From: UBA8752 sp002336475 | Lineage (GTDB): Bacteria; Bacteroidota; Bacteroidia; Flavobacteriales_D; Sanyastnellaceae | Direction of reading: 5' to 3' | Assembly: GCA_943846755.1 (NCBI GenBank) | Contig: OX044365.1 | Coordinates: 248,001 to 312,000 of the forward strand | Length of the DNA stretch: 64,000 nt | In this document: positions 34,185 through 42,993 of the stretch, one piece after another | Numbering within the stretch: the stretch's first letter is position 1 | How the letters are laid out: each line of letters starts with the position of its first letter | Made by a program: the position numbers and the translations under genes | Notes under the pieces: generated by a model | Told to the model about the DNA's origin: nothing | Databases searched by the model: none | What the model saw: only the letters and a program-made list of their open reading frames with translations

Positions 34185-34571
34185 ATGGACCTTGTTGAAT
34201 TTCAAGTAGAGGTGCCGATTCAGGCGAGCAAGGGTTCGATTTTTAGTCGACTCAACAACCCCAGTGGTCTTTCAGAATGGTTTGCAGATGATGTGAACAT
34301 CAAGAAGGACGTCTTCACTTTTTTCTGGGATGGATCAGAGGAGTCTGCAAGGTTGATTTCTCAAAAGCGCGAGGAATTCGTGAAGTACCGCTGGATGGAG
34401 CACGAGGAAGAAGGAGAAAAGTCCTTCTTTGAAATGCGGATTAAGATTGACCCCCTCACGGGAGACACTGCCCTATTGGTGACGGATTTCGCAGAGGACG
34501 ATGAAATCGAAGAGGCCAAGCTGCTTTGGACAAAACAGCTGGGTGACCTCAAGCGCGTACTGGGAGGCTGA
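34185..34571 (+). CDS. START/SRPBCC-domain protein (AHA1-like)
   Basis: A 128-residue cytoplasmic protein of the SRPBCC fold. It opens with VEFQVEVPIQASKGSIFSRLNNPSGLSEWFADDVN, the typical first strand and helix of AHA1/START-like small proteins, and ends in a long C-terminal helix (EIEEAKLLWTKQLGDLKRVLG). Related Bacteroidota proteins are annotated as START-like domain proteins; the ligand is unknown. The start at 34185 is an ATG just behind a good promoter element. The TTG at 34164 lies inside that element. Confidence 0.82.
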   Translation: MDLVEFQVEVPIQASKGSIFSRLNNPSGLSEWFADDVNIKKDVFTFFWDGSEESARLISQKREEFVKYRWMEHEEEGEKSFFEMRIKIDPLTGDTALLVTDFAEDDEIEEAKLLWTKQLGDLKRVLGG

Positions 34572-34579
34572 TTGGCCGT

Positions 34580-35314
34580 CTAGGTTCCCTTGAGATAAGG
34601 GCGCACAATATCTAAATATGCTTCGGTGAAGTCCAGTGTGGCTTTTCCTTCTAGGGTGAGTTCTCCATACTGAGTGCTCACCTTGTCATGCGTTTTGACC
34701 CACTCGGTGATCACGCGTTTGGCTGGCAGATGTTGCATCGTCTTGATGTGGGTCGTCTGCTTGATTCCAAATCCAAATCCGGATGCCCACCCGTTCCATT
34801 CTTGTAGCCGGTCTATGGGCCAAATTGTGCAAAGCCTCCCTCCTTCTTTGAGCAGGCTTGCGGCCGCTTTGACAAGGTCTCCCATGGGCAGTGTATCATC
34901 GTGTCGAGCCAGGTTTCTTGCGGCGTTCTGCGATTTTGGTTTGCTCTTGAAAAACGGAGGGTTCGATACAATGAGGTCAAAGGTGCATTTCCACTCGGGA
35001 TGGGTATCGGTTGCACTTTGAATGGCCCCTTGCCAGGCGTTGGCTTGTGCTGGAAAGGGTTGTGTCAAGTAATTCTCCTTGCACTGTAAAGCAGCATCTG
35101 GTTCGAGTTCTACGCCGAAAAGCTCGGCTCCAGGAATCATCCTTTGAAGCAACATGATGCCAACGTAGCCATTTCCTGCGCCGATGTCCATCACGCGTCT
35201 CGCGTCTTGAACAGGACACCAACAACCCAGAACGATACCGTCGGTGCCTACTTTCATCGCGGCACCGTCTTGCCCGACCGTAAAGGTTTTGAAATGAAAT
35301 GGGCCTTTGGCCAT
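34580..35314 (-). CDS. trmN6: tRNA1(Val) adenine-37 N6-methyltransferase
   Basis: A SAM-dependent methyltransferase making m6A37 in tRNA1(Val). The 244-residue protein matches E. coli TrmN6/YfiC in length. It has the signature N-terminus FHFKTFTVGQDGAAMKVGTDGIVLGCW, the SAM-binding motif DIGAGNG (43-49), the acidic residue in VELEPDA and the catalytic NPPF (118-121) of N6-adenine methylases. It is the last gene of the minus-strand operon, 9 bases after the paaY stop, and converges with the SRPBCC gene. Confidence 0.93.
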   Translation of the reverse strand: MAKGPFHFKTFTVGQDGAAMKVGTDGIVLGCWCPVQDARRVMDIGAGNGYVGIMLLQRMIPGAELFGVELEPDAALQCKENYLTQPFPAQANAWQGAIQSATDTHPEWKCTFDLIVSNPPFFKSKPKSQNAARNLARHDDTLPMGDLVKAAASLLKEGGRLCTIWPIDRLQEWNGWASGFGFGIKQTTHIKTMQHLPAKRVITEWVKTHDKVSTQYGELTLEGKATLDFTEAYLDIVRPYLKGT

Positions 35315-35323
35315 GATGTGGGC

Positions 35324-35923
35324 TTATCCGCCTTTTCTGCGTTGTTGCCAGGTTTCAAAGGTGGGAAAGGACTCGGGCCTTTCTGTTGGAACTTCTGTCA
35401 GCGGATCAACTTCCTCAAGAGCGCCGTGGCAATCTGCGGGAAGGCCCTGATAGATTCCTGTTCCTTCTACCTTGTGGGCATGCATGGCATCGGATACGGG
35501 GCCGATCTCTTGGGCTGGATTGCCTGCAATGATTCGACGCTCGGGCCATCTGCTTCCCGCTTTGAGAAAGGACAATGCGCCCACAATGCTGCCCGGGCCG
35601 ACATAGACATCATCCATCACCACTGCATTCATTCCGATCAGGCACTGTGCGCCTAAATGAGCGCCGTGGATGACGGCACCGTGGCCTACATGCGCACCTG
35701 GCTCAAGGCGCACGGTCGTTCCCGGGAACATATGGACCACGCAATTTTCTTGGACGTTGCAGCCATCGGCAATTTCAATCCTTCCCCAATCTCCACGAAG
35801 AACAGCACCGGCGCCAATAAAACAATCAGCCCCGATGGTGACATGCCCGATCACGACCGCTTGCGGATGCACAAAAGCAGAGGGGTGCACCACAGGTACC
35901 ATGCCTTTGAAGGATTGAATCAT
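35324..35923 (-). CDS. paaY: PaaY-type hexapeptide thioesterase
   Basis: A 199-residue left-handed beta-helix protein of the gamma-carbonic-anhydrase group. It closely resembles PaaY, which hydrolyses dead-end ring-hydroxylated phenylacetyl-CoA species during phenylacetate catabolism. Evidence is the hexapeptide pattern VVIGHVTIGADCFIGAGAVLRGDWGRIEI, metal-ligand-type histidines (NCVVHMF, HVGHGAVIHG), IGMNAVVMDDVYVG, and above all the PaaY-specific C-terminal tail GTGIYQGLPADCHGALEEVDPLTEV, absent from plain carbonic anhydrases. Its ATG overlaps the stop of the thiolase gene (ATGA), supporting a joint role. Confidence 0.88.
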   Translation of the reverse strand: MIQSFKGMVPVVHPSAFVHPQAVVIGHVTIGADCFIGAGAVLRGDWGRIEIADGCNVQENCVVHMFPGTTVRLEPGAHVGHGAVIHGAHLGAQCLIGMNAVVMDDVYVGPGSIVGALSFLKAGSRWPERRIIAGNPAQEIGPVSDAMHAHKVEGTGIYQGLPADCHGALEEVDPLTEVPTERPESFPTFETWQQRRKGG

Positions 35924-37134
35924 GCTGCGTATGGATTTTCAAGAACCGTGGCATACCCCTGCCCCACTCCGATACAGAGGGTCACGAGTGCATATTTTCC
36001 GCCCGTGCGATGGAGTTGTTTTGCAGCCGTCAGTAACAGCCTCGCCCCTGTCATCCCCAAGGGATGTCCAAGGGCAATGGCACCGCCCTGTGGGTTGATC
36101 CGCGGATCGTCATCTTGCAAGCCGAGAGAACGGGTGCATGCTAGGGACTGCGCCGCGAAAGCTTCGTTGAGTTCGATGTGGTCCATTTGCTCCAAGCTGA
36201 GTCCGGACCGCTGCAGGGCTTTCTTGGATGCTTCAACTGGGCCAATGCCCATGATGCGGGGTTCTACGCCGACCACCGCGCTGGAGACCACCCGGGCAAG
36301 GGGCCGGAGACCCCAACGTTCAATGCCGGCATCATTGGACATGAGCAAGGCACAGGCGCCATCGTTTAGCCCACTGCTGTTGCCTGCAGTTACTGAGCCT
36401 CCTTCTTTTCTAAAAGCCGGCCTGAGCTTGGCCAATATTTCTGTGGTTGTTCCGGCCCTTATGAATTCGTCTTCAGCAAAAACGAGGTCTTCTTGCTTGC
36501 GGCGTGGGATGTGAACGGGGGCAATTTCTTCTGCGAGATGTCCCGCTTCTTGGGCGGATTGGGCCTTGTTTTGGGAAGCTGCGGCGAATTTGTCTTGATC
36601 TGCTCGGCTAATGTTGTGCAGGTCCACCAGGTTTTCGGCGGTAGAACCCATGCCCTCAGTTCCATAGAGGGCGTCGAGTTTGGGATTGATAAAACGCCAT
36701 CCGAAACTGGTGTCGTGCATTTGAACGTCACGTCCAAAAGCTGAGCTGGCTTTGCTCATGACCCATGGCCCACGCGTCATATGCTCCATGCCACCTGCGA
36801 TCATGAGGTCCGCGTCACCGGTATGCAATGCACGCGATGCATGGACTGCAGCGGCCATTCCCGATGCGCACAAACGGTTGATGGTTTCACCGGGCACGGT
36901 GTACGGCAATCCGGCGAGTAGTAATGCCATTCGGGCCACGTTCCGGTTGTCTTCGCCGGCCTGATTGGCGCAGCCCATGAGAACGTCATCAACATGGGCG
37001 GCATCGAGTTCGGGGTGGCGGTCCATCAAGGACCGTATGGCATGGGCAGCCAAGTCGTCGGCCCTGAGGGTAGACAGTGTCCCGCCAAACTTTCCAATGG
37101 GCGTTCTTATGCCGTCAATCAGATATGCATTCAT
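35920..37134 (-). CDS. Acetyl-CoA acyltransferase, PaaJ/PcaF type
   Basis: A 404-residue thiolase, most like beta-ketoadipyl-CoA thiolases (PcaF/PaaJ). It starts MNAYLIDGIRTPIGKFGG and carries the nucleophile C89 in NRLCASG, WVMSKASSAFGRDVQMHDTSFGWRFINP (a family-specific loop), the catalytic His in GGAIALGHPLGM and the second Cys in CIGVGQG. In phenylacetate degradation this enzyme cleaves 3-oxo-5,6-dehydrosuberyl-CoA and 3-oxoadipyl-CoA. Pairing with paaY supports that assignment, although a general beta-oxidation thiolase cannot be excluded. The start at 37134 is set by alignment and by ATGA overlap with the DUF4340 gene. Confidence 0.9.
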   Translation of the reverse strand: MNAYLIDGIRTPIGKFGGTLSTLRADDLAAHAIRSLMDRHPELDAAHVDDVLMGCANQAGEDNRNVARMALLLAGLPYTVPGETINRLCASGMAAAVHASRALHTGDADLMIAGGMEHMTRGPWVMSKASSAFGRDVQMHDTSFGWRFINPKLDALYGTEGMGSTAENLVDLHNISRADQDKFAAASQNKAQSAQEAGHLAEEIAPVHIPRRKQEDLVFAEDEFIRAGTTTEILAKLRPAFRKEGGSVTAGNSSGLNDGACALLMSNDAGIERWGLRPLARVVSSAVVGVEPRIMGIGPVEASKKALQRSGLSLEQMDHIELNEAFAAQSLACTRSLGLQDDDPRINPQGGAIALGHPLGMTGARLLLTAAKQLHRTGGKYALVTLCIGVGQGYATVLENPYAA

Positions 37135-38177
37135 GATTTGGAGGGTTGGGTAGGCATCCGGGTAAGGCTGCGCCAAAAATCAAGGATGGGGTTGAAAACG
37201 AAGGTTTGTACAAGGGCGCACTCGCCCTTGTGAACGGCGTACATCCTGCTTCCGTCGTGGGACAAAAGACGGCCTTCGGTATCATATTCTTCCATGATGG
37301 GGGCTTTCCAATGGAGGTCGAGGTTGACTTCGCTCCCATCCTTGTAATCGACTTTAAGTTTCCAAGCGACGGGGCTGTTTTTGAGGCTGTCTTGAGCGGC
37401 TGCGCTGAGGTGGCTGTTCCAAGTCTCGACATGGACTTTCTTAAAGCGAAGCCATTGGTCACGCAGAATGCCCTGCGGGAGGTTCATGGTTTGGCCGTTG
37501 TGTTGCGCTAAAATTTGGTCGCCTGCTTCATTCCACCGCAGCGTAGCAGCGTTGCCTGTGTCGTCTAAGGGGATTGCAGTAATGGCCGCGATTTCATCGG
37601 CACGGGACTCATATACACCTGTGTAGCGCCACTCGTTTTCGTCGGTAAAAAACCGCGTGGACAGGAAGCCTGTAAACCCTTCTATATGCGTTACATACGG
37701 TGTTTCAGACCGGCCTGTTTCCCCCAACTCTAACAGCATGTGGGTTCCAGTATGGCTCTGGGTTGGGGTCCCGATGAACCAGGTCTTGGCTGGTGTGCTG
37801 ATGTCGTCGGTGAAGATGTCGACGCGCTTTCCTGCCGAAGCCATCATTTTGAGCACGCCTTCTTTGGCAGACGCTCTGACAGGTTGGCGCACCGAAATTC
37901 GTTTGAACGTTTTGAGCAGCAGGTCTGTGGCGTCTTTTCGTGCTGGATAGCGGTCATTTAAGGACCACAGTCCGAGGGGATGACCGGGCACCCTTTTGAC
38001 GACGGCCACCTGCCCGTTGTTGTCGGCAATTCGAATTTTCTGGACAAGCGCAGTATCGGAGACTGCAAAATGGGTGCTTTGGTCAGCATTGAGGCTGCCG
38101 GACTCAGGTGCAAAGGCGGTGTAGGCGCCAAAGGCGATCAGCACAATGATTGCCAAGGGAAAGACGGTGCGTTGCAT
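37131..38177 (-). CDS. DUF4340 domain protein
   Basis: A 348-residue protein with a single N-terminal membrane segment (TVFPLAIIVLIAFGAYTAF) and a large extracytoplasmic DUF4340 domain. Evidence is the family's position next to GldG-type proteins and features such as WSLNDRYPARKDATDLLLKTFKRISV. DUF4340 genes are commonly found directly after an ABC-2 permease and a GldG-like protein, as here, and probably form part of the same membrane complex. The biochemical role is unknown. The ATG at 38177 overlaps the gldG stop by one base (TGATG). Confidence 0.82.
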   Translation of the reverse strand: MQRTVFPLAIIVLIAFGAYTAFAPESGSLNADQSTHFAVSDTALVQKIRIADNNGQVAVVKRVPGHPLGLWSLNDRYPARKDATDLLLKTFKRISVRQPVRASAKEGVLKMMASAGKRVDIFTDDISTPAKTWFIGTPTQSHTGTHMLLELGETGRSETPYVTHIEGFTGFLSTRFFTDENEWRYTGVYESRADEIAAITAIPLDDTGNAATLRWNEAGDQILAQHNGQTMNLPQGILRDQWLRFKKVHVETWNSHLSAAAQDSLKNSPVAWKLKVDYKDGSEVNLDLHWKAPIMEEYDTEGRLLSHDGSRMYAVHKGECALVQTFVFNPILDFWRSLTRMPTQPSKS

Positions 38178-39946
38178 CAGTGTGAAGGTGTGTGTGATGG
38201 CGTCCAGCGGCGCTTCCTGAGGACAGCAAGGAGCCATCCCAGGACCAGAACAACGGCGATGGGGCCTCCAACGGCCAGCATGGACCAGGCGTTCTCGTTG
38301 CCGCGAATTCGGTTTTCATCCAATGGTCTAAATGCGATGCTTCTGGAACGAAGGCTGATTTGTGCTTCATCGTCCAACAAATAGCTGACAGCATTCAGCA
38401 GCCATTCCTTGTTGTCGTAAATCACTTGCCCAGAATAACGGTCAAACCCAAGAGGTATGGGGGTCAGTCCTTGCTCGGTATTGCGCACCTCGTTCCGAAT
38501 GAAATCGGCGTCAGAGACGACGATCAGTTGACCATTGTCTGTGGATGAATTGAAGGCGAAATCAGCATCTTCGCGCAAAGCTTCGCCCAGTCTCAGGGCA
38601 TAGAAGCTCTCAAACTTGCCTTCGAGCAGCACCGCCAATGGGAAACCTTCTTTGCGGTCAGTTTCGAAATGTTGCGGGGGCAGTTCAACGACACTCGCTC
38701 CTACCCTCACCGGAGCATTGTAAGCCAACGACCTGGCAGAACTGGAGAGGAGTATGGTGGCGTCCAATCCTTCGCGGGCATTGACGGGGTCTATGGAGCC
38801 TGCAAAATCAAAGTGAACGGGGTCGAGGTTGGCACAAATCGGATGGGCATCGGGCGCAGAAAGCGCCACGGGAGCGAAATACCAGCTGAACATTTGCATG
38901 TTCCGGTGGTCGCCCATGGGGCCCGCATTCAACATGATGGGGGCACATTGGGCATCGAGTACCATGTTCCGGTTGAGCCTTGCTCCATAGTGGAACAGCA
39001 GGTCGAACACGCCAATCTCTCGGGTCGTGGCCATGGTGAATGACTGGGAGGCTATGCTGTCCCTGTTGGTGACCAGAGGGTCCATGAGCCACAGCATACG
39101 GCCTCCATTCATGAGGTATTGGTCGAGCAGGAGTTTGTCGCGTTGGCTAAATGTGGAATCTGGACCTGCGACAATGAGCGCGTCGAATTTGGGCTGGCGC
39201 AACGGACGGCCTTCGATCCTCTCACAGAGGGCATCTACCCGACCGTCAAGTTGGACATCGATGAGGTCAACTGTTTCGGCGAGGGTGTTGGTGAAGTCTG
39301 CCGTTTGGACGGGCTCCCAGCAGCCATGGCCTTGGAGGATGCCCACTACAGGACGACGCTGGCGCATGCCCAGCCTCATGGCTTGTCCGAGATTGAACTC
39401 CACTTGGTTGATCGCATTCTGCACCATCACCTCATCGGGCTCCATGGTTTCGGAACGCAAAAACTGGACAGGGTAATCAACGCCTTGAACAGTGACCATG
39501 GCACAAGGCCAGACATTTTGGAACGCTGTTATTCCGTTTTCTCGGTACGCGACCCTCGTAAACCGGAGTCCTTGTTTGTACAAGGCCAGTTCAGTTTCGC
39601 CAATGGTTTTTTCGTCGCCACTGGCAGCCACGTCTATGAAGTCCCACCGCACTTTGCCACCGCTTTCCTTGGCGAAGGTTCTGAGCTTGTTTTTGATTTC
39701 TTCGGACAACCGCCGGTACCTGGCGGGAAAGTTGCCTTCGAGGTAACACCGAACCAAGACCTCATCCTCTCCTGCTTCGATGCTCTGGAGCATGTTTTCT
39801 GTGGCAGTGGTCAAGCTGTGCCTGCGGTCCTCTGTCACATCGAAACGCCAACCCCATTGACCGATGGTGGCCAAGAGCGCTATTGCGATCAAAGCTGAGC
39901 GCCAACCTCCTGTATTGAGGCCCTGAATGAATGAAGCCGCATTCAT
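38177..39946 (-). CDS. gldG: Gliding-motility ABC component GldG
   Basis: A 589-residue protein with an N-terminal and a C-terminal membrane segment (SALIAIALLATIGQWGW and MLAVGGPIAVVLVLGWLLAVL) flanking a large extracytoplasmic domain. Features include FDVTEDRRHSLTTATENML, LEGNFPARYRRLSEEIKNKL and a glutamine-amidotransferase-like fold region around GILQGHG and DALIVAGPDSTFSQRDKLLLDQYLMNGGRMLWLMDP. This matches GldG, which with GldF and GldA forms an ABC transporter linked to gliding in Flavobacteriia. No gldA is in the window. The start at 39946 overlaps the gldF stop (ATGA). Confidence 0.92.
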   Translation of the reverse strand: MNAASFIQGLNTGGWRSALIAIALLATIGQWGWRFDVTEDRRHSLTTATENMLQSIEAGEDEVLVRCYLEGNFPARYRRLSEEIKNKLRTFAKESGGKVRWDFIDVAASGDEKTIGETELALYKQGLRFTRVAYRENGITAFQNVWPCAMVTVQGVDYPVQFLRSETMEPDEVMVQNAINQVEFNLGQAMRLGMRQRRPVVGILQGHGCWEPVQTADFTNTLAETVDLIDVQLDGRVDALCERIEGRPLRQPKFDALIVAGPDSTFSQRDKLLLDQYLMNGGRMLWLMDPLVTNRDSIASQSFTMATTREIGVFDLLFHYGARLNRNMVLDAQCAPIMLNAGPMGDHRNMQMFSWYFAPVALSAPDAHPICANLDPVHFDFAGSIDPVNAREGLDATILLSSSARSLAYNAPVRVGASVVELPPQHFETDRKEGFPLAVLLEGKFESFYALRLGEALREDADFAFNSSTDNGQLIVVSDADFIRNEVRNTEQGLTPIPLGFDRYSGQVIYDNKEWLLNAVSYLLDDEAQISLRSRSIAFRPLDENRIRGNENAWSMLAVGGPIAVVLVLGWLLAVLRKRRWTPSHTPSH

Positions 39947-40674
39947 GACTTTCCGGGTTGGATTTGAAATTGTGCAATGCCCAACGCGATGGCCATATAT
40001 GCGAGAAACCAGAGGAGGTCTGAGACTACGACCACACCGGTTCCGATAGAGCGGAAATGGGTTTCCATGGCGCACCATTGGATGGCGTGGTCCCATTGGC
40101 CAAATAAATCATACGACCCCAAGGCCGAGGGGCCGTAATACATGATCAAACAAGCCAATGCCGTGGTCAGGAAGGCGACGATTTGGCTGTCGGTGCGTGA
40201 AGATGCAGCAAGGCCTGTGGCGACAAAGGCTCCACCGAGGAGGACCAGTCCCAAATAGCCAGCGACAACCGCTCCGCTGTCAATGTTCCCTGGAGGATTC
40301 CCGAGCTGGTGAAGGACAGCGTAGCCAATGAGCGTGGGGATCAGTGCAATGCACACCAGAGTGAGTCCCGCCCAGAACTTGGCCAGTATGATGCGCCTTG
40401 GATCCAAGGGATGTGTCATCAACAACTCCAGAGTGCCTTGACTCCGCTCTTCCGGAATGGACCGCATGGTGACCGCGGGGATGAGAAACATGAGAACCCA
40501 CGGTGTAAAAAGAAAGAACGCATTCATTTCTGCGATGCCATTGGAAAGAAGGTTCCATTGACCAGGAAAGACCCAGTGGAACAATCCACCGATCAACAGG
40601 AAGGCCCCCAGCACCACCGTTCCGATGGTGGAAGAGAGAAAGGCGCGAAGTTCTTTTTTGTAAAGGGCGGTCAT
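39943..40674 (-). CDS. gldF: Gliding-motility ABC permease GldF
   Basis: A 243-residue ABC-2 type permease with six predicted membrane helices. It starts LYKKELRAFLSSTIGTVVLGAFLLIGGLFHWV and contains MRSIPEERSQGTLELLMTHPLDPRRIILAKFWAG, the conserved cytoplasmic coupling segment of this permease type. GldF partners with GldG and the ATPase GldA; loss of any of them abolishes gliding in Flavobacterium johnsoniae. It lies 15 bases after the ABM-domain gene in the same operon. Confidence 0.93.
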   Translation of the reverse strand: MTALYKKELRAFLSSTIGTVVLGAFLLIGGLFHWVFPGQWNLLSNGIAEMNAFFLFTPWVLMFLIPAVTMRSIPEERSQGTLELLMTHPLDPRRIILAKFWAGLTLVCIALIPTLIGYAVLHQLGNPPGNIDSGAVVAGYLGLVLLGGAFVATGLAASSRTDSQIVAFLTTALACLIMYYGPSALGSYDLFGQWDHAIQWCAMETHFRSIGTGVVVVSDLLWFLAYMAIALGIAQFQIQPGKS

Positions 40675-40689
40675 GAATGCGGTTCGAAA

Positions 40690-40983
40690 TTAGGAAGCCC
40701 AGAGCACGCTGTGGCTTTGTGCGGTAGGAGGTGCTGCAAAAAGGGCTTTTGTGGCAGGCCACACTTCGGCAAATAAGCTGCCCGCACGGTAGGCATCCAG
40801 ATGCTCTTGAGAATTCCAGGTGCTGACCGTGCTGATAGACGTGGTCTTGTCATCCCGCTGCAAAAGCTTCAGGTTGCGACAGCCCGGCTGTGCCGCAATT
40901 TGGTCCTTGTATTGCTCAAAAAGCGCCAAGAATACAGCCCTTTTCTCGGGAAGGAACTCCATGTGGACGATGCGGACAATCAC
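40690..40983 (-). CDS. Antibiotic biosynthesis monooxygenase (ABM) domain protein
   Basis: A 97-residue single-domain protein of the ABM dimeric ferredoxin-like fold (IVRIVHMEFLPEKRAVFLALFEQYKDQIAAQPGCRNLKLL...STWNSQEHLDAY). Family members are heme-degrading or quinol monooxygenases, or have no known activity. The sequence does not settle which this is. The start is a GTG at 40983 whose last two bases overlap the TGA of the upstream gene (GTGA). An internal ATG at residue 8 would delete the first conserved strand. Confidence 0.85.
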   Translation of the reverse strand: MIVRIVHMEFLPEKRAVFLALFEQYKDQIAAQPGCRNLKLLQRDDKTTSISTVSTWNSQEHLDAYRAGSLFAEVWPATKALFAAPPTAQSHSVLWAS

Positions 40984-41822
40984 AGGGCTTGATTTGGAAG
41001 CAAGGGGTCGAATTCAATCCTTACAATGGAGCCGGCCTTCAGGCCAAACAATTGACTTGCGCCTCCTCCCCCTGCTGTGCTGCCATGGTTGATGGCGATT
41101 TCGAGAAGTCCCATGTGATTGAACAGTGCGACGCGTTCTCCGTCGGGTACAGCACTGTACTGCCGGTGGATGCGGTTGACATCCATTCTGGAGGAACGCA
41201 ATGGAATCTTGAACGTGCGTTCTTTGCCCACCTCTTTGAAGGTGCGTTGGTCGATGTTGGTGATCAGGTTGCCAAAGGTGTCCACGTGCAGGACGATGCC
41301 CTGAACATAATCTTGGCCAATGAGTGGCCGCTGCCAAGCGCTCTCTACCCAGCCTTCTGCAGGACGGCCGATGACGGCGGGCACGCCCCCTTGAACAAGG
41401 TGGCATGCGACTTGGACGAAAATGTGCCGTTCGGGAAAAGTGAGTACATCGCTTTCTGAAGTCACCGTGATGTCATGGATGGCCTCGGGTTCTCGGTCGG
41501 CGATCAGAGAGAACACGCCATCGTCCAATCCGACATAGAATTGACCACCGAGTTCCATGACCCGGTGCAAATAATCGCCAGTTTGGTTGGTGTTCATCGC
41601 AATGATGTGCACGGTTCCCCTCGGGAAATGTTCAGCTGTAGCGCGCAATGCAAAGGCGGCTTCGTTGGTGTCAAAGGGTCGAATTCCGTGGGAAATGTCG
41701 ACAATGCGAATGCTGGGATCCTGAGATATGATGGCCCCTCGCAGCGCAGCCACATACAAACTGTCCGTTCCGTAATCGGAAGTCAGGGTGACAATGCGGG
41801 GTACTGCAGAGGTATGCTCCAT
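40980..41822 (-). CDS. SAM hydroxide adenosyltransferase (DUF62/duf-62 family)
   Basis: A 280-residue enzyme that hydrolyses S-adenosylmethionine to adenosine and methionine, or a fluorinase/chlorinase relative. The N-terminus VTLTSDYGTDSLYVAALRGAI holds the conserved Asp of the SAM ribose-binding site. FDTNEAAFALRATAEHFPRGTVHIIAMN and VLHVDTFGNLITNI follow the family order. I see no chloride- or fluoride-specific insertion. Hence the hydroxide form is preferred. It is the first gene of the minus-strand operon; the promoter shares an 88-bp intergenic region with the divergent phoH-type gene. Confidence 0.9.
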   Translation of the reverse strand: MEHTSAVPRIVTLTSDYGTDSLYVAALRGAIISQDPSIRIVDISHGIRPFDTNEAAFALRATAEHFPRGTVHIIAMNTNQTGDYLHRVMELGGQFYVGLDDGVFSLIADREPEAIHDITVTSESDVLTFPERHIFVQVACHLVQGGVPAVIGRPAEGWVESAWQRPLIGQDYVQGIVLHVDTFGNLITNIDQRTFKEVGKERTFKIPLRSSRMDVNRIHRQYSAVPDGERVALFNHMGLLEIAINHGSTAGGGGASQLFGLKAGSIVRIEFDPLLPNQAL

Positions 41823-41852
41823 GCTTCATCAAAAATCAGCAACCTGAACGAG

Positions 41853-41860
41853 TAGATTTG
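41853..41860 (+). promoter_or_regulatory. -7 promoter element for phoH
   Basis: TAGATTTG matches TAnnTTTG exactly, 50 bases upstream of the GTG start at 41911 in the 88-bp divergent intergenic region. It is the only good element there for the plus-strand operon. Confidence 0.5.
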
Positions 41861-41910
41861 CACTTCCGCCGCGAGATATCCCACAACCTCCCCACAGTTT
41901 CCATTTTAAC

Positions 41911-42993
41911 GTGAGTTCAGAACGACGATTTGTGCTTCCAGACGTGCCCCCACTCGAAGTTTTTGGGGCCGGTCATAGAAAATTCGCCTTGCTCAAGGCC
42001 CATTTCCCAAAGCTTAAGCTGGTGGGTCGTGGCCACGAGGTCAAGGCCTTTGGCGCCAAAAGTGACATCGATGCCTTTGCGGCGAAGTGGGATTTGCTGG
42101 TTTGGCACCTGGACCGATACGGGACATTGCCCGAAGACGACCTCGAGCGTTTGATGAGAGACGATGGGGTGGCCATGAAAAAAGCGGCTTCTGAGGATGA
42201 CACTTTGGTCTACGGCCCTGGTGGACTGAGGGTGACGGCCCGAACACCGAACCAGCGGCGGTTGGTGGACGCCGTTCGGAACAATGACATGGTGTTTGCC
42301 ATTGGACCTGCTGGTTCAGGTAAGACGTATACCGCAGTGGCACTGGCGGTTCAGGCTTTGAAAGAAAAGAAGGTGCGCCGGATTATTTTGACCCGTCCTG
42401 CGGTTGAAGCTGGTGAGAACTTGGGGTTCTTACCGGGAGATCTTAAGGAGAAGCTTGACCCCTACATGCAGCCTCTTTATGATGCGCTGACCGACATGTT
42501 GCCCTACGAGCGTGTTGCCGATCACCTTGAGAAGGGGGTGATTGAGATTGCGCCCCTGGCCTTCATGAGGGGGAGAACCTTGGACAAGGCTTTTGTGATT
42601 TTGGATGAAGCCCAAAACTCTACGGTGGCTCAAATGAAGATGTTCCTGACAAGAATGGGCCGTTCTGCCACTTTTGTGGTGACGGGAGATGCATCTCAAG
42701 TGGACTTGCCACGGCGCCAAGAGAGCGGTCTGCGTTTTGCACGGCGCGTGCTCAAAGAAGTGGACGGCTTGCAGTTCGTCACTCTGACAGGAGATGATGT
42801 GGTGCGCCACAACCTTGTCAAAAAGGTGATCATAGCATTCGAACAGGCAGAAGCTGATGGCTCTTCTGGGGGAATGGGACCATCCATAGGGCAGGTTCCC
42901 GCCAAAAAATGGATCAGGGATGAAGACCGTGATGACGCGGCGCATGATGACGATATTGCACCCCCGAAGCATGATGATGACAACCGCCCCTGA
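41911..42993 (+). CDS. phoH: PhoH family ATPase
   Basis: A 360-residue PhoH-like P-loop ATPase, a superfamily-1-helicase-like protein linked to RNA metabolism or stress. Walker A is GPAGSGKT (132-139). Walker B, in FVILDEAQNST, is near residue 230. The typical PhoH blocks RPAVEAGENLGFLPGDLKEKLDPYMQPLYDAL and VTGDASQVDLPRRQESGL are all present. The C-terminus has an Asp/His-rich tail (DEDRDDAAHDDDIAPPKHDDD). The start is a GTG at 41911 (MSSERRF). It overlaps the start of purC and heads the operon phoH-purC-tsaC-cca. Confidence 0.93.
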   Translation: MSSERRFVLPDVPPLEVFGAGHRKFALLKAHFPKLKLVGRGHEVKAFGAKSDIDAFAAKWDLLVWHLDRYGTLPEDDLERLMRDDGVAMKKAASEDDTLVYGPGGLRVTARTPNQRRLVDAVRNNDMVFAIGPAGSGKTYTAVALAVQALKEKKVRRIILTRPAVEAGENLGFLPGDLKEKLDPYMQPLYDALTDMLPYERVADHLEKGVIEIAPLAFMRGRTLDKAFVILDEAQNSTVAQMKMFLTRMGRSATFVVTGDASQVDLPRRQESGLRFARRVLKEVDGLQFVTLTGDDVVRHNLVKKVIIAFEQAEADGSSGGMGPSIGQVPAKKWIRDEDRDDAAHDDDIAPPKHDDDNRP

